Below, in pieces: positions 11,414 to 22,702 of a DNA stretch of 64,000 bases; the first letter of the stretch is position 1; the number at the start of each line of letters is the position of its first letter. The stretch covers positions 7,688,001 to 7,752,000 of the forward strand of contig NC_135773.1 of assembly GCF_028453695.1 (NCBI RefSeq), in the 5' to 3' direction. A program made the translations under genes and the position numbers. Origin of the DNA: Augochlora pura (Eukaryota > Arthropoda > Insecta > Hymenoptera > Halictidae). Below the pieces are notes generated by a model that saw nothing but the letters and a program-made list of their open reading frames with translations, had not been told where the DNA came from and did no database searches.

Positions 11414-12478
11414 TTTTACATAAAAATAATAAAAATAAATGGGCAGCTGTGTTCAATGGAACTAGTAAAAGGTTAACCCTTCCATATAAAAATCGAAAAT
11501 TTTTGTACCACTTTGCACTAACGGCATCGTGGTTAGCTACACACATATCCACACGCCATTGTGCACACGGTTATAAGAACATAAGCGCGTAATTCTTGTC
11601 GCGGTAGGGTGGATAAGTTCGCGCGGTTACTTGTGCACGCGCGGTTCAATTGAATCGAGGAGGAAAGTCGGTCGCGGTAACTGGGTCAACGGCGGCCCGG
11701 CTCGCCGGTTACCCGCGCCGCTCGCGCGCGCGCCGAGATAGATAGAGAGCTAATGTTAAGCAGCCGAGGGATGTTCGCGATGCATCGAGTACTCAATTAA
11801 GCTGACGATGGTCCACTTGTCGAAATTTCGACGGCGAATCGCGCTCGCATGCCCGCCTCGAGCACCTTCGCCTCTTTAATAATTCATGCTCCGATTGTTC
11901 ACCAGGCCGTGGAAAACCGACCGTGCCCGAATATCCTCGTCGGTCCGGACACAGTTCTTACGGTGTCCAAAACGCGTGGACCGGGCCGCGTCCCTCCTCT
12001 CTCTCTCTCACGCCCCTCCCCTCCTCCCCTTAATGGACGTTTAATGCGATTTGCGTGTAACGTAGGGTCGGCTACCTCCCCCGTCCGTTTCCCCTTCTGT
12101 TGTTCTCGCAATCATTCCGTGATTTCCGCGCGGCGCAATAATAATCGGCGCGAGTGTTAGGGGGATCGGATTGATCCCGCTGGGATCCGTGCTCCGTGAC
12201 GAATGACGCGCGAGGAGGGATGGGCGCGGCTCTGGAGGAGCGCCAGGTTTTCGTTGACACGGTTCTTCCTGCTTGGACCTCGAAATCGTAAATCTGATAC
12301 CGAGTCTTCGCCGTCGGCGATGTCTTCGAGCAGAGATATCGCCGATTTCATTAGCACGTACGGCGGCCAATTCTCGCTTCGGCTCTTAGCTAAACGGTTT
12401 ACTTTTTCGACATTTTACGAGGCGAGCACTGATATTTTTCTCTAAGCTTTGGAATTTTTAATTTATTTCGAGATTTGT
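11414..12478. other. Unique sequence, no gene seen
   Basis: A terminus-like TTAACCCTTCC occurs near 11473 without a partner. 11723-11733 is a short CG tract and 11990-12010 a CT-rich stretch. Overlapping frames at 11849-12370 lack domains. Confidence 0.5.
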
Positions 12479-12860
12479 GAGATTTTAGAGAAATTGTAAC
12501 TGAGAGATTATTTTCTTGTTTAATAAATATTAGAATAGTACTAATATTAGAATAATTATTTGGTAAGCCTGTTAGTTTATTAAGTGACAAGTGAAAGAGA
12601 TTTTATAGCAATTGTAATTAAAAGATTATATTCTAGTTTAATATTTAGTTAATTAAAACAGTTACTCCTTAGTAAGCTTGCTAGCTTATTAGAAGATAAA
12701 TGAAAAATATTTCACAAAAATCTAACTAAAAGATGGTTTTGTAATTTAATATTTAGCAATTTTAAATAAATATTCAGTAAACCCTTTACTTCAGCAATAG
12801 ATACATGAAATAGATTTCATAGAAATTATAACTAGAAAATTATTTCTTAAGTTCCTATTA
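12479..12860. repeat. Degenerate tandem repeat, unit 105-118 bp
   Basis: Aligned unit starts fall at 12479, 12597, 12706 and 12811. Each has a GAGATTTTA-like start, then AATTGTAA and AAAAGATTAT blocks, and ends near TGAAA. About 3.5 diverged copies. Confidence 0.75.
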
Positions 12861-13439
12861 AACTAATAATAACAAAATATCAGCTAATAATTAACTAATA
12901 AACAGATTACTATCACTTTCCACAACATTTTCAATTTTATATTAATCACATTAACAAAACTCGAAACATTACATTTCAACCAATTTTACCAAAAATGCTC
13001 CTCTTCAAAGCGTTTATATAATATTTCTCGCAGTTGTTTTTGTTATAACTCTAGATAAAACAGTTGAAAAATCACAGTTCTTCTACTGTAGTGCGAAATA
13101 GTTGATAGGAATGTGTCACGGCGGTACAGATAGTAACTACGATGTCAAACTGTTAGAATACGCGGACGCTGAAAGTGTATATCGGACAGGCGCCGTCACA
13201 GGAGATCGTTTCCGAGCAAGTAGGTATAAGCAAAGTATTATCAGACAAGTAGAAGTGGACGGTGTATAGCCAGACACTGACAGACTGGTAATAATAGGAG
13301 CCGAGTTAATGACATGGGACGGTCCGCAATCGGAGATAGAATTATTCGTGGACGGTCGAAGCAACTATTTTCGCTTTTCTGTGAATGGTAAGCAACGATG
13401 TATTGAATTGCAACTTTAAGTAGTTGCTATTTTTGTAAT
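12861..13439. other. AT-rich then unique sequence
   Basis: 13130-13360 contains loosely repeated strings such as ATCAGACAAGTAGAA, which also occur in the minisatellite at 21596-21832. It may be an older relative of that array. No gene recognised. Confidence 0.5.
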
Positions 13440-13715
13440 ACGAATATTTGCAAATTTTCAAGGCAAAGTATTTGCAATGCTGCAAATTTTCAAAGCAAAG
13501 TATTTGCAATTTTGCAAACAGAGGTATTTGTAATTTTGCAAATAAAAATATATGCAATTTTCAAAATACCCTAAGTTCCAATTTAAACTATCTTAGAGAT
13601 CATAAAGCTATTTGCAATTCTGTAAAAAAGATATTTTTAATATTGCAAACAATGTTTTGCAATTTTGCAAACAAAAGTATTTGCAATTTTGCAAACAAAA
13701 GTATTTGCAATATCG
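13440..13715. repeat. Minisatellite rich in ATTTGCAA octamers
   Basis: A unit of about 25 bp reading roughly TATTTGCAATTTTGCAAACA recurs about nine times, with an interruption at about 13565-13610. The last two copies are nearly identical. One more TATTTGCAA occurs near 13754. Confidence 0.88.
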
Positions 13716-14392
13716 TCTCAGACTTCACAAAACAATTGGCAGTCAAATAAAACTATTTGCAATGAAACTAGCAAAATATCTGTTCAAAGGACAGAAAAAT
13801 ATTTCAAATTCTCTATTGACAATATAGCATTATTAGTTAGGGACACCGTCTGTCGCCGAAATCAATGTGATCTAATCGGAAAGTTTAATTGCCTTTTTCG
13901 CGAGCGCGTTCGCGGAAACCGGTGTGCCGGAATTATTGACTGATGAATACTACTGGACTCTGAAATTTCAGCAAGCAATCTATTTATAAAGTCTGCGGGA
14001 GCGCAGTGGGACGTGATACGTTCTCTATCAAGCCTGGGGAGAAATTAATACCCCTCTGCAAACGATCGTGCCGTGAAATGTGAGAGAATTATATGGGTGT
14101 ATTAATTCTGCAGATGTACTGTAATACCTCGATGGTATGTTACAAGGTTAGTTGTATCGTATTAAACCAGCGTATGATGGCTATCCGGCTGAAATTACTT
14201 ACCGATATCCCCCATGGTCGGATGTGTTTAATGGCTTTCCGCGGAGAACGGGCATTTATTGTGGAAATACCTGTATTCGTAGATGAGCCAACAATTAATC
14301 GAATTTCGCGAAATTCCGTCGAATGGAACCTCGGAAAGATCCGTCGTTTTGTCGTCGATTCGAATGTTCAACGAAACAGAAAGCTACGCGAT
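13716..14392. other. Unique sequence next to a family B MITE
   Basis: Mixed-composition unique DNA. A 105-codon open frame at 14093-14410 runs into the adjacent MITE terminus, has no recognisable domain and is not called as a gene. Confidence 0.5.
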
Positions 14393-14877
14393 TTAACCCT
14401 TTGCACTTGATACTATTTTAACTGTAATTCTAAAACAACTTTTCTGACGTATAGCATTACTATTTTGTATAATAAAATATGGTTCATATTTCATTATACA
14501 TATGAAATTGAATCCTGTAGCTCGTGCAACAATAGTTACGTTTTTAATAATTTTCGAAATCTAATTTTTCATAATATATAAATTAAAATATAGTAAAATT
14601 CAATAGACTAATGAAATAATATAACAATTAAAACGTAACAAAATTCAATGGAACAATTCACTAATATAGAAATTAAAAAATAGTAAAATTTAATATAATA
14701 ACTAACTAATATAAAAATTAAAATAGAATAAAATTTAGTATAACAATTAAATAATATAAAAATTAAAATACAATAAAAATCTAATATAATAATTAACTAA
14801 CATAAAAATTATTTTGGAACGTGGTGTAACAAGTGTAGTGGTGGTGCAGAGCCACTCGCTCGAGTGGAAAGGGTTAC
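14393..14877. mobile_element. piggyBac-like MITE, family B, expanded interior
   Basis: Left end TTAACCCTTTGCACTTGA; the right end read in reverse begins GTAACCCTTTCCACTCGAGC. The right subterminal region (AACGTGGTGTAACAA, then GGTGCAGAGCCACTCG) matches other family B right ends. The element is 485 bp, against 187 bp for the compact copy at 22703, because of a 45-bp tandem array inside it. Confidence 0.78.
14573..14810. repeat. 45-bp tandem array inside a family B MITE
   Basis: Unit starts at 14573, 14618, 14663, 14708, 14753 and (partial) 14799 are spaced 45, 45, 45, 45 and 46 bp. Units begin AATATAAAAATTAAAATA and diverge by several bases. Confidence 0.92.
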
Positions 14878-15269
14878 AAATGAGGAAATACGACCACGAA
14901 ATTAGCCCGACACGGCGGTGCACGAAATGAAGTATTTACATCGCTATTTTTCGCATTGCCGACGGCTCTCAACCAGGGCGCACCTCTGTTTCCACTTAAT
15001 TGGAGCAGTGTGTCAAAGTTTCCAGGCGACACTCGTTAAAAGTTTCTGCGTAATGTGTCGGTACAGGCGGGATTAAATTGTACGTCTCCGCGCGATCGTC
15101 TGCGAACAGACGTCGAAAGTGGGGAGGGGGTGCACACGTGCGCCGAACCTTCGACGCCCTTAACCCGTTAACTGACACATTCTTTTTTGGAATTTAAGAC
15201 CGAAAAAATTACGTGTATGCAGGAGAAGTTGTGTAATAATATTGTAGAATAATAATAATGATATTTTAC

Positions 15270-15346
15270 AATAGTAATATTATTATATTCGATAATAATA
15301 GTAATATTATTATATTCGATAATAATAGTAATATTATTATATTCGA
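15270..15346. repeat. 27-bp AT-rich tandem repeat
   Basis: About 2.8 copies of a 27-bp unit contain AATAGTAATATTATTATATT and are joined at TCGATAATA. The copies are essentially identical. Confidence 0.9.
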
Positions 15347-16000
15347 GTTATTTTTTGTTGCCATAGTATTTTATGTTATTTGAAGAGTCCTAAGTGGAGG
15401 TTATGGCAGGTTGCACGAATCTTTTTTAAAAAACAAATGACTGACTAAATAGCACAGAGTTTCTATAATTTTACGTAATTATGTATAGTGTTTAATTATA
15501 AAAATTGAACTAAAAATATTATTTTTAAATTGTTCACCTGTTGAAAATTTATATTCCACCGTCTGCTATAAACAATACTGACTGTCATATATATTAATGA
15601 TATATATTAAATATATTATACTAATATATTTAACAAAAGCATCATCGAACGTACCTGATATATTCAATTAAAAAATTATTAAAAAAAATTATTAAAATTC
15701 CAAAATCGCCAAACGACGATTACATCGATTAATATTTCAATTATCGCACCTCCCGAAAATCGAGATCGAAAACAACCCCGTAAAACCTGTGTTGCTCCAA
15801 TTCGGAAAACACATTCCTTTTTCAAAGCTCGGCTGAAACACGTCCAGTAAAATCTCGAAAAAAAGCCTCGAAAAATCTCGAAAGCGTAGCGTCCATATTT
15901 TCGAAGAATTTTTTAACGGCATCGAACACCGGCGACTTTTCGCGCGAGTTACGAGCCCCGGAAGCGCAACCCCCTTAAATTCGCCGAAGAGGCAGAGTAG

Positions 16001-16016
16001 GCGCGCGCGCGCGCGC
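16001..16016. repeat. Alternating CG tract
   Basis: Sixteen bases of alternating G and C in a CpG-rich context. Confidence 0.9.
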
Positions 16017-17401
16017 CGCGAGAAATATTAAAGCGAAACTGCGATGGAAAAGCATTCGCTTCTGCACGTTCCCCGGTGCTCGTCTCGCGCGACGGAACGA
16101 GAGATCCTCCGCACACGGCGCTCACCGTTCGCCCCTCCCCGTGCCCCGTGATTGCCGAAGAGTAAGGATCGCTCGAATAAAAGTTCATAAAAGACTCGTT
16201 GTCGCCCCCGTGTAGGGCGAGGCCCCCGCTCGAACGCTCGCCGCGTCTCCCATCCCCCGTTCTCGCCGCGCTGTTTGCATTCGTAATGGAGACGTCGTTC
16301 GCCGACGAGAGAAATCGCGCGCGGGAGCAGTGCCGGGCGAAACGACGCGGTGGCGATCGCGCGACCATTTCACTGATACTGAAAACTCCCGAGAAAAATT
16401 GACTTCGAAAAGAACTAATTTTCATGCGACGGAGAGACGTGAAATATCGCGTCGAAATTTTAAAAGACTAGTTTGCCATGAACTGTATAATTGCTTTAAT
16501 CCTTTACGGTGGTATACTCATTAATGTATAGTCACCAAAGTTGTCTATCTATGTCTTTTATATTTGTTAGTTTTACAAAATATTAAAATATATTATTGTG
16601 TTATGCGAAGTTTAATAATGAATTAAACAATTTAGTTTTTCCTAGTTCAACCCCTTAGAATTTTATTTTCTTTTTAAATTAAATATTCACTATACAATTC
16701 ACCAATAAACATTCACCTACAATTTCTATTGCACTAAAAATATCTTTATTAACAATATCTCTCCAATAATTAACATTCTAACAAACCTATTAACAGAACA
16801 TTTCTCCAACGAATCCTTTCACCTAACATCATAATTTCTACCTGTCACCAAAAATTCCAAAAACAATATCCCATAACCAGAATTCCTCCATACGGAACAA
16901 CCAGCTCTTCCAAAGAATTCGCTCGCAGTTTTCGAAAGCAGAAACGAAGTCGCAGATTGTTGATCGTCGAGGGTCGCTCAGCGAGTCGCGGGAGCCCGTG
17001 AAATTTTTACAACCTCGCGAGGACGTTCTCTTGTCGACGGATAATAAAACGATGAAACGAAAAAACCGAGGAAAAACGTTGTAGGGAAAAAGTACGTAAA
17101 AAATAGAAGAGAGAAAGAGAGAGAGAAACGAAGGAAGTCTCGCGACGCGAGCCCTCTGTAATTGTAAATTATAGCGCGGCGCGTTCTTTTTTTAACGTCG
17201 AAACGAGGTCGAACGATGGGGACCCGGAAGAAAACGGCCGCGTTTTAATGATGGAAACATTTTTAATTAATTTCTGGGACGCGAGGCGGGCCGCCTCCTT
17301 CCGCTCGGCCGTTCGCGAAACTTCAGACGCTTTGCGCGTCGATTCTTTCCGTGTATCGGCTTGTTATCTTCGCGATACTCTTCTATCTTCTTCTATCTTC
17401 G

Positions 17402-17592
17402 TCTCTCTCTCTCTCTCTCTCTCTCTGTTGGGGCGTCACGTCAATTATCATTATAGTACAAATAATAATATTATTATTAATAATATTAGTAATGATAATA
17501 CTGATAATAGAAATAGTAATGATAATAATGTGATTGTTACGTCAACCGAATGATTGTTACTTCTCTCTCTCTCTCTCACTCTCTCTCTCTGA
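17402..17592. repeat. Microsatellite cluster (CT)n and (AAT)n
   Basis: (CT)n at 17402-17426, then AAT/GAT-type trinucleotide strings to about 17530, then (CT)n again at 17562-17590. Confidence 0.93.
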
Positions 17593-18129
17593 TATACGAG
17601 CAAACATCTCTCTTTATCTCTCTCCACGCTGCAATTGTTCTACCGTGAAAGAGCGCGACTAAAAATTATACGGTCGCCTTTTCTCTCGCTTCTCCGACTG
17701 ATTCTTTATCGCTCGTTACGCTTCGTCCGGTCATCGACCGTCTCTGTCTTTTCGTACACGTTTTCTCCTCCACGTTCTCCTACACGTTTTCTTCTCCACG
17801 TTCTTCGATTCGACGCTTCTGTTTCCTCCGTTCTGTTACGCAACCCAGTTTCTACGTCTTCGACGGGGCCACTTAATGTTGCTGTTCGAGGAACTTGATA
17901 TTATTCGAGAACCGAACGTTTGTAGTTTCGACGCGCGCGCCAGGCGAACTTTTATTTGACTCGGGTGAAACTCGTTGCTCGAGGAGTTGTTTCATTCTTT
18001 CGCGAGAAAATGAGGGATGATTTTTTAATGTGAACAGTTCGAAGGAAGTTTTAGGTGTACTGAATTAATGAATCGAGCGTTTGTTTAACGCCTGAGATGA
18101 GATTTTTTAGTGGGTTCAGGGATTGGTAG
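17593..18129. other. Unique pyrimidine-rich sequence
   Basis: No gene recognised. It includes a 26-bp duplication at 17755-17806 (two copies of TACACGTTTTCTYCTCCACG plus ttctyc). Confidence 0.55.
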
Positions 18130-18275
18130 GGGATAAATTGAGTTTTTGTTAGAATCGGTTGGTATAATAACAATTTGTTATTTATTGTTGAGGTGTTATT
18201 GGGATAAATTGACTTTTTGTTAGAATCGGTTGTTATAATAACCGAATAATTTGCAATTTATTGCCGAGGTATTAT
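18130..18275. repeat. 71-bp direct tandem duplication
   Basis: Two copies start with GGGATAAATTGA at 18130 and 18201. Both contain TTTTTGTTAGAATCGGTTG and end in a GAGGTRTTATT block. Confidence 0.92.
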
Positions 18276-18295
18276 TACATAATTTTTATTTGTGT

Positions 18296-18440
18296 GTATG
18301 AATGAATTTTATAATTTTTATTTATCTATTTAAAGGAATTGTATAATTTTTATTTATCTATATAAATAAACTCTATAATATTTATTTATCTACATAAATG
18401 AATTGTACAATTCTTATTCACCTATACAATGTTTATTATA
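18296..18440. repeat. AT-rich repeat, unit about 33 bp
   Basis: About four degenerate copies contain TATAATTTTTATTTATCTAT followed by AAA and GAATTG. Confidence 0.82.
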
Positions 18441-19102
18441 TTAGATATCCTTCGCGACGATTAAAAGAAAAATAGAAAAAAATTAAATAAAGTAAATTTA
18501 ACGCTATGAAAATACGAAAATGTTTACCGGTCATTAAGTTATTAAAAAGCGAAACAACTTTCACAACTATTAACAAATTTATTGATAGAACAGTGCGTCA
18601 ATATTACTCCTCCCAAATTAATCAAAATCTCAATAAAAGTAAAAAAAACTATAAATAAAAATTTATTAAATATCACCTTCATGCATCAAGTAAATGTCAC
18701 TGAAATTGCGATATTTAAAAAATGTCAGAAGAAAAGGTCATCGAACATCAACGCTATAACATCGTCATTAAACACGCCTCCTATAAACGACGAACGGATC
18801 AAAGACGGCAAAAGGGGTGGAAGAAAAGAACAAAGGTGGTGCCACAACTGCGCAATGCGATCGTGCTGGGTCCGATCTAATGATCTGTCGTTAACATATT
18901 ATATAGAGGCGGGCCCCGTCGTGCCGGTCGACCGAGGTTTACGAGCCGCCGCCGCCGCCGCGTATTCTAAAACAGTTACTCAAAATTTGCATGTCCGTGC
19001 ACGCGCGTTCCCTGGGTGTGAACCGGACGTAAGAGAACTATTATTCAAATCCGACCTATTTTGCCGCGGCGCACGAACACGCCCGAATTAGACGAGAGAG
19101 AG

Positions 19103-19142
<40 letters not shown>

Positions 19143-19434
19143 TCGATCGTTTCCGGGGAAAAGGGCCGCCGTTTTCGGAACAATTATTCGACGGCTGGGA
19201 TGGGGTTGCTTGCGTACAACGCCATGGGAACAGGCATGGGAGAACGGGTTGAGCTGGTCGAGTACAGGACAAGGTGAATAATGGCGACGGAAATGGGCAC
19301 CACTCGAAGATAACGGCGGACGGAATGGAGATTGAAAGGATCCTGATTCAACGGCCCAAACTATTTCGACGCTCGCGGCTCGGCCGTAAAATTTCGAGGA
19401 GATGCTCCATTGATAACCCTCTCGCGGAACTGTG
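18441..19434. other. AT-rich then GC-rich unique sequence
   Basis: An open frame at 18582-19091 crosses AT-rich and GC-rich DNA with no recognisable domain. (GCC)n lies at 18946-18962 and a GA tract at 19093-19140. Confidence 0.5.
19093..19140. repeat. (GA)n microsatellite
   Basis: About 24 GA dinucleotides with one GC interruption near 19104. Confidence 0.96.
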
Positions 19435-19741
19435 CTAACCCCTTGCTATACCATTTTCTTTACTATTGCTATAGTAAATATATATTATTATATATTTCCT
19501 ATTGCTATAGTTAAAACGTTTTTGGATCGCAGTAATTTTTTAATAGAGAAGGGGATTATATATTTATTTTCTGCTTGCATACATTAGAATATTTAAATAT
19601 TGGCGACGAGAGAATCAAATTTGATTTTTATTTAAACAAATGGGAGGAACATTTATACCTAACATTTTATTATTAGTTTTATCACGGGTCTGACTTTTTA
19701 AATCTTTGTGCTATAAATAACGAGACAGACTCGTGATAGTT
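19435..19741. mobile_element. Family C TTAA-type MITE, degenerate
   Basis: Left end CTAACCCCTTGCTATACCAT. It is collinear with the element at 33515-33783, sharing TTGATCGCA/TTGGATCGCA, AATATTTAAATATTGG-like and ATTTATACCTAACA blocks. The right end is lost: TTATCACGGGTCTGAC is followed about 40 bp later by its inverted copy GACAGACTCGTGATAG, as if two 3' portions met head to head. Confidence 0.62.
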
Positions 19742-19925
19742 TCTGTCAATTTTGCAATTTTTATTCGATTACTTGCGATTTTATAAAAAAAATTACTATA
19801 TATGATTTATGAATTATTTTCGATTTATTAAAATTTTTTTGATAAAACAATGACTTTTGAGGTTAGAGTGTTTCGAATGTAATAATTTTGACACTTTACC
19901 GGTTATTCAGCCTTAAACAATTTTA

Positions 19926-19998
19926 TATTGTTATTCCATACATTACTTTATAATGTTATTCCATATATTATTTTAAAATATTATTCCATAACATTAAA
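19926..19998. repeat. 25-bp repeat, three copies
   Basis: The string TGTTATTCCATA or TATTATTCCATA recurs three times at spacings near 25-27 bp. Confidence 0.8.
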
Positions 19999-20032
19999 TT
20001 TATTTTATCTATTTTATTTACTCTATTCACCA

Positions 20033-20278
20033 CAAAATGTATCTAATACTAAAAAATATTCTATAATAATACCTAAATAATAAATATTAAATTATTGACT
20101 ACAACAACAACCGATTTATAGTTCAATAAAGTGTTAACAATGCTCGAGCTTTTTACTTAAATCACAGCGAAAAGTATCCAATACCTAAAAAGATTCTACA
20201 ACAATACCTAAACAATAAATAATAAATTATTGGTAGCAACAACAACCGATTTATAGTTCAATAAAGTGTTAACAATGC
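20033..20278. repeat. 135-bp direct tandem duplication
   Basis: Both copies end with CCGATTTATAGTTCAATAAA then GTGTTAACAATGC, at 20143 and 20278. The 5' halves differ by scattered substitutions. Confidence 0.9.
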
Positions 20279-20536
20279 CGGCGCCTCGATAGTTAACGAT
20301 GCGACCCTTAACAATTCTTATCTCCGTACCGTCCCGTAAATCGGCGTATTTGAATTTCATATTAATATCGTGATTTATTAATAAAACGGTATTTATAGAC
20401 GCGAAAACTGTGCGTAAAGGGAATGCATTAATTAAATTCGAAGCAAATATTTCACGGCCGGTCGAATACACCCCGTAGTCGTACTAATAAAATCATTTCC
20501 GAATATCGAATCGATGTACACCGTGCGTCAAAGGGG

Positions 20537-20537
20537 C

Positions 20538-20579
<42 letters not shown>

Positions 20580-20585
20580 GAGAGA
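20537..20585. repeat. (GA)n microsatellite
   Basis: Near-pure GA run with AAA and GATA interruptions. Confidence 0.96.
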
Positions 20586-20679
20586 CTTACTACTCGTACG
20601 TATAATTTACTTACTCGTCGAAGTTATTACGTTCGCCAAGAGTTCGCCTGATTAACAAAGGTATACGCGGCCAATTACG

Positions 20680-20720
20680 GTGCTTCGTCTTACCTGGAAC
20701 AAGGAAAAGAAAATTTGATG
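20680..20720 (-). promoter_or_regulatory. Candidate recursive splice site (minus strand)
   Basis: Read on the minus strand, the sequence is TTTTCTTTTCCTTGTTCCAG followed at once by GTAAGACG. A long pyrimidine tract, a CAG acceptor and a GTAAG donor with no exon between them is the form of recursive splice (ratchet) sites known from long insect introns. The junction lies between 20694 and 20693. No flanking exons are visible, so this is inference. Confidence 0.3.
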
Positions 20721-20814
20721 TTAGAACAATTATGATATTTATTGATGATGTTTATGATACTTAATGATTGACGTGCTTTTTGTTTTAGATCGCGTTATCA
20801 CGCTGATAGTTCCG

Positions 20815-21436
20815 CTTTAAACATTTGGCATAGTTTATTTCCTTGGCGTAGCTTAACCCTTTGACATAGTTTATTTCCTTGTCACAGTTTAACAATTTTC
20901 CGTACTTTATTTTTTTTGTTATAATTTAACACTTTGCCATAGTTTATTTCCTTGTCATAACTTGACCCTTTGCCCTCACCGATGGTTAATCCCTCGCTGT
21001 ACTTTAACCCTTTGCACTACATACTAACCCTTGTCATAGTTTAACCCTTTGCGTAGTTTATTCCCTTGTTGCCATAGTTTAACCCTTTGCCGTAGTTTAT
21101 CTCCTTGTCATAGTTTAACCCTTTGCGTAATTTATTCCCTTGTTACCATAGCTTAACCCTTTGCCGTAGTTCATTTCCTTGTTGCAACTTAACCCTTTGC
21201 CCTCACCGAAGGTTATCCCCTCGCTGCACTTTAACCCCTCGCCATAATTTAACCCCTTGCACTACCTACTAACCCTTACCATAGCTTAACCCTTTGCGTA
21301 ATTTATTCCCTTGTTGGCATAGCTCAACCCTTTGCCGTAGTTTAACCCCTCACCGAAGGTTCACCCTTCGCCATACTTTAACCCCTTGCCGTAATCTAAC
21401 CCTTTGCACTACCTACTAACCCATGCGCAGTCAAAC
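20815..21436. repeat. Array of MITE-terminus-like motifs (TTTAACCCTTTGC)
   Basis: At least eleven CCCTTTG and several CCCCTTGC motifs occur on one strand in about 600 bp, in a degenerate unit like CATAGTTTAACCCTTTGCC alternating with TAGTTTATTCCCTTGT. A longer block, CTCACCGAWGGTT followed by CCCTCGCTG, recurs at 20975, 21202 and 21349. The core matches the termini of the TTAA elements in this window, but no inverted partner is present in the array. Confidence 0.85.
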
Positions 21437-21465
21437 CCCTTTTACTTTACGTTGACCAGCGCTTG

Positions 21466-21556
21466 TTAGGGTGTCCCATAAGCTTCTTTTGCGCCAACAA
21501 ATATCACCTATTGATTTCGCATTAAATAGAGGGAGGAACTTGTCGGAACACCCTAA
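21466..21556. mobile_element. Short inverted-repeat MITE (TTAGGGTGTCCC ends)
   Basis: 91 bp with ends TTAGGGTGTCCCATAAG and, reversed, TTAGGGTGTTCCGACAAG. The interior block CAACAAATATCACCTATTGA then TTTCGCATTAAA matches the element at 60822-60916, which supports a real family. Class unknown; no coding capacity. Confidence 0.75.
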
Positions 21557-21595
21557 TAATAATAGGCGTCGTGTAATAACAGCGACAACGATCAT

Positions 21596-21832
21596 CCGAT
21601 AAGTGAAACGCGTCGAGCTATGGTCGGACAAGTAGAACAGGCACGATTTATAGTTGGACAAGTGAAATAAGTGTGACAAATGATCAGACACGGGGAATGA
21701 AGATGAGTTATAGTCAACCGAGTAAAATACGGATGATCTACGGCCAGGAAAGTGAAATAGGGCTGGTCAATTGTCGGACGACTACAATGGCGGCGATATA
21801 TGGTCAGACAAGTAGAATGTCTGGGAGTTTGG
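21596..21832. repeat. Degenerate minisatellite, unit about 30 bp
   Basis: About eight diverged units have the form TATGGTCGGACAAGTGAAAT plus a variable tail such as AGGGATGATC. Strings shared with 13200-13270 suggest a related older array there. Confidence 0.82.
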
Positions 21833-22702
21833 GACAGGTACGATCACCTTTTAGCCGATTATAATTCTTCTGAAATTGTTGTATTAACAATCGACCTGGC
21901 GAGAAACCTAAAAAGAGGAATTTATAAAACTACAGTTATTTATTTTATTTTATTTTTACTACAGTTATTTGTTTTAGTAAATGAAAATTTCGAAGCAAAG
22001 TGGCATCGCTTAATTCTAAATTAAATCAATTATTACCGAATTAAGAAATTGTAATAAAACATTTCATGAAACTATAATTATTCATTCGATTCAATAAAAA
22101 TTTCAAAGAAAATTTACGTGGCATAGATTAATTTTAAATTAAATCAATTATTCCAGAATTAAAAAATTGTAATATTGATCACTGCAAAAATTAATTAATT
22201 CAGTCATTAGATAACTTTATTTATAACGGGATGATCTCCCTATTTGGTTAACTAAGCATCAATTTCAATCGAACGTAATTCTAACTGTGCAGTTCAACTA
22301 TTCAAAAGGCTCACACGTGTTTAGTTTACGCATCGCTAGAAAACAATTCGAACGAAACTAGTTTCGCAAACCTGTATTTGCAAAAGTTCCACGCTTCGCC
22401 TGAGAATACTACTTTGCGTTCCCGTTCCCCTCCTTTTTTTCTTGCAGAACTTTTCCTCTACAATTGCCTCTGCTAGTTGTTTCTACATTTACAATGCACC
22501 CTTAACCTTTTAGGTGAAATGAATTTTGCGCGAATGGAGTTTTCCGCAACTGAGTTACCATTTTTCTTAACATATATTTTACTTAGAACAATTATGTATA
22601 TAAATAGAACATTTTTTGATAAATAAACATAATTATTAAGTTTATATGATTAATTTTGTATTGCATGCTTATATTTTTATATTCATTTTCTTAAACTCAA
22701 TT
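21833..22702. other. AT-rich sequence, no gene seen
   Basis: Apart from the 113-bp duplication at 21959-22174, this is unstructured sequence leading into a family B MITE. Confidence 0.55.
21959..22174. repeat. 113-bp direct tandem duplication, diverged
   Basis: Copies start CTACAGTTATT (21959) and CTATAATTATT (22072). Both contain AAATTAAATCAATTATT and end GAAATTGTAATA or AAAATTGTAATA. Confidence 0.85.

Larger units (their letters stand above)
14878..17399. other. Unique and AT-rich sequence, no gene seen
   Basis: Contains TTAACCCGTTAACTGACAC at 15160 (a terminus-like end without a partner), an AT-rich region at 15180-15700 with a 27-bp repeat, a GC-rich block at 15900-16400 with a CG tract at 16001-16016, and AT-rich sequence at 16500-16850. 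A GA tract lies at 17107-17127. Overlapping frames in 15949-16425 show no domain. Confidence 0.5.
20279..20814. other. Unique sequence with a GA tract
   Basis: Mixed-composition DNA with no gene recognised. It holds the GA microsatellite at 20537-20585 and the candidate splice ratchet at 20680-20720. Confidence 0.5.

Noticed and set aside
10806..11592. Frames of about 250 codons on both strands
   Set aside because: They consist mostly of the 500-N gap.
13440..13715. CRISPR-like alternation of repeats and spacers
   Set aside because: Units are contiguous and degenerate with no unique spacers, and the genome is eukaryotic.
14093..14410. 105-codon frame with mixed amino-acid composition
   Set aside because: It ends inside a MITE terminus, and I see no domain, splice context or repeated support.
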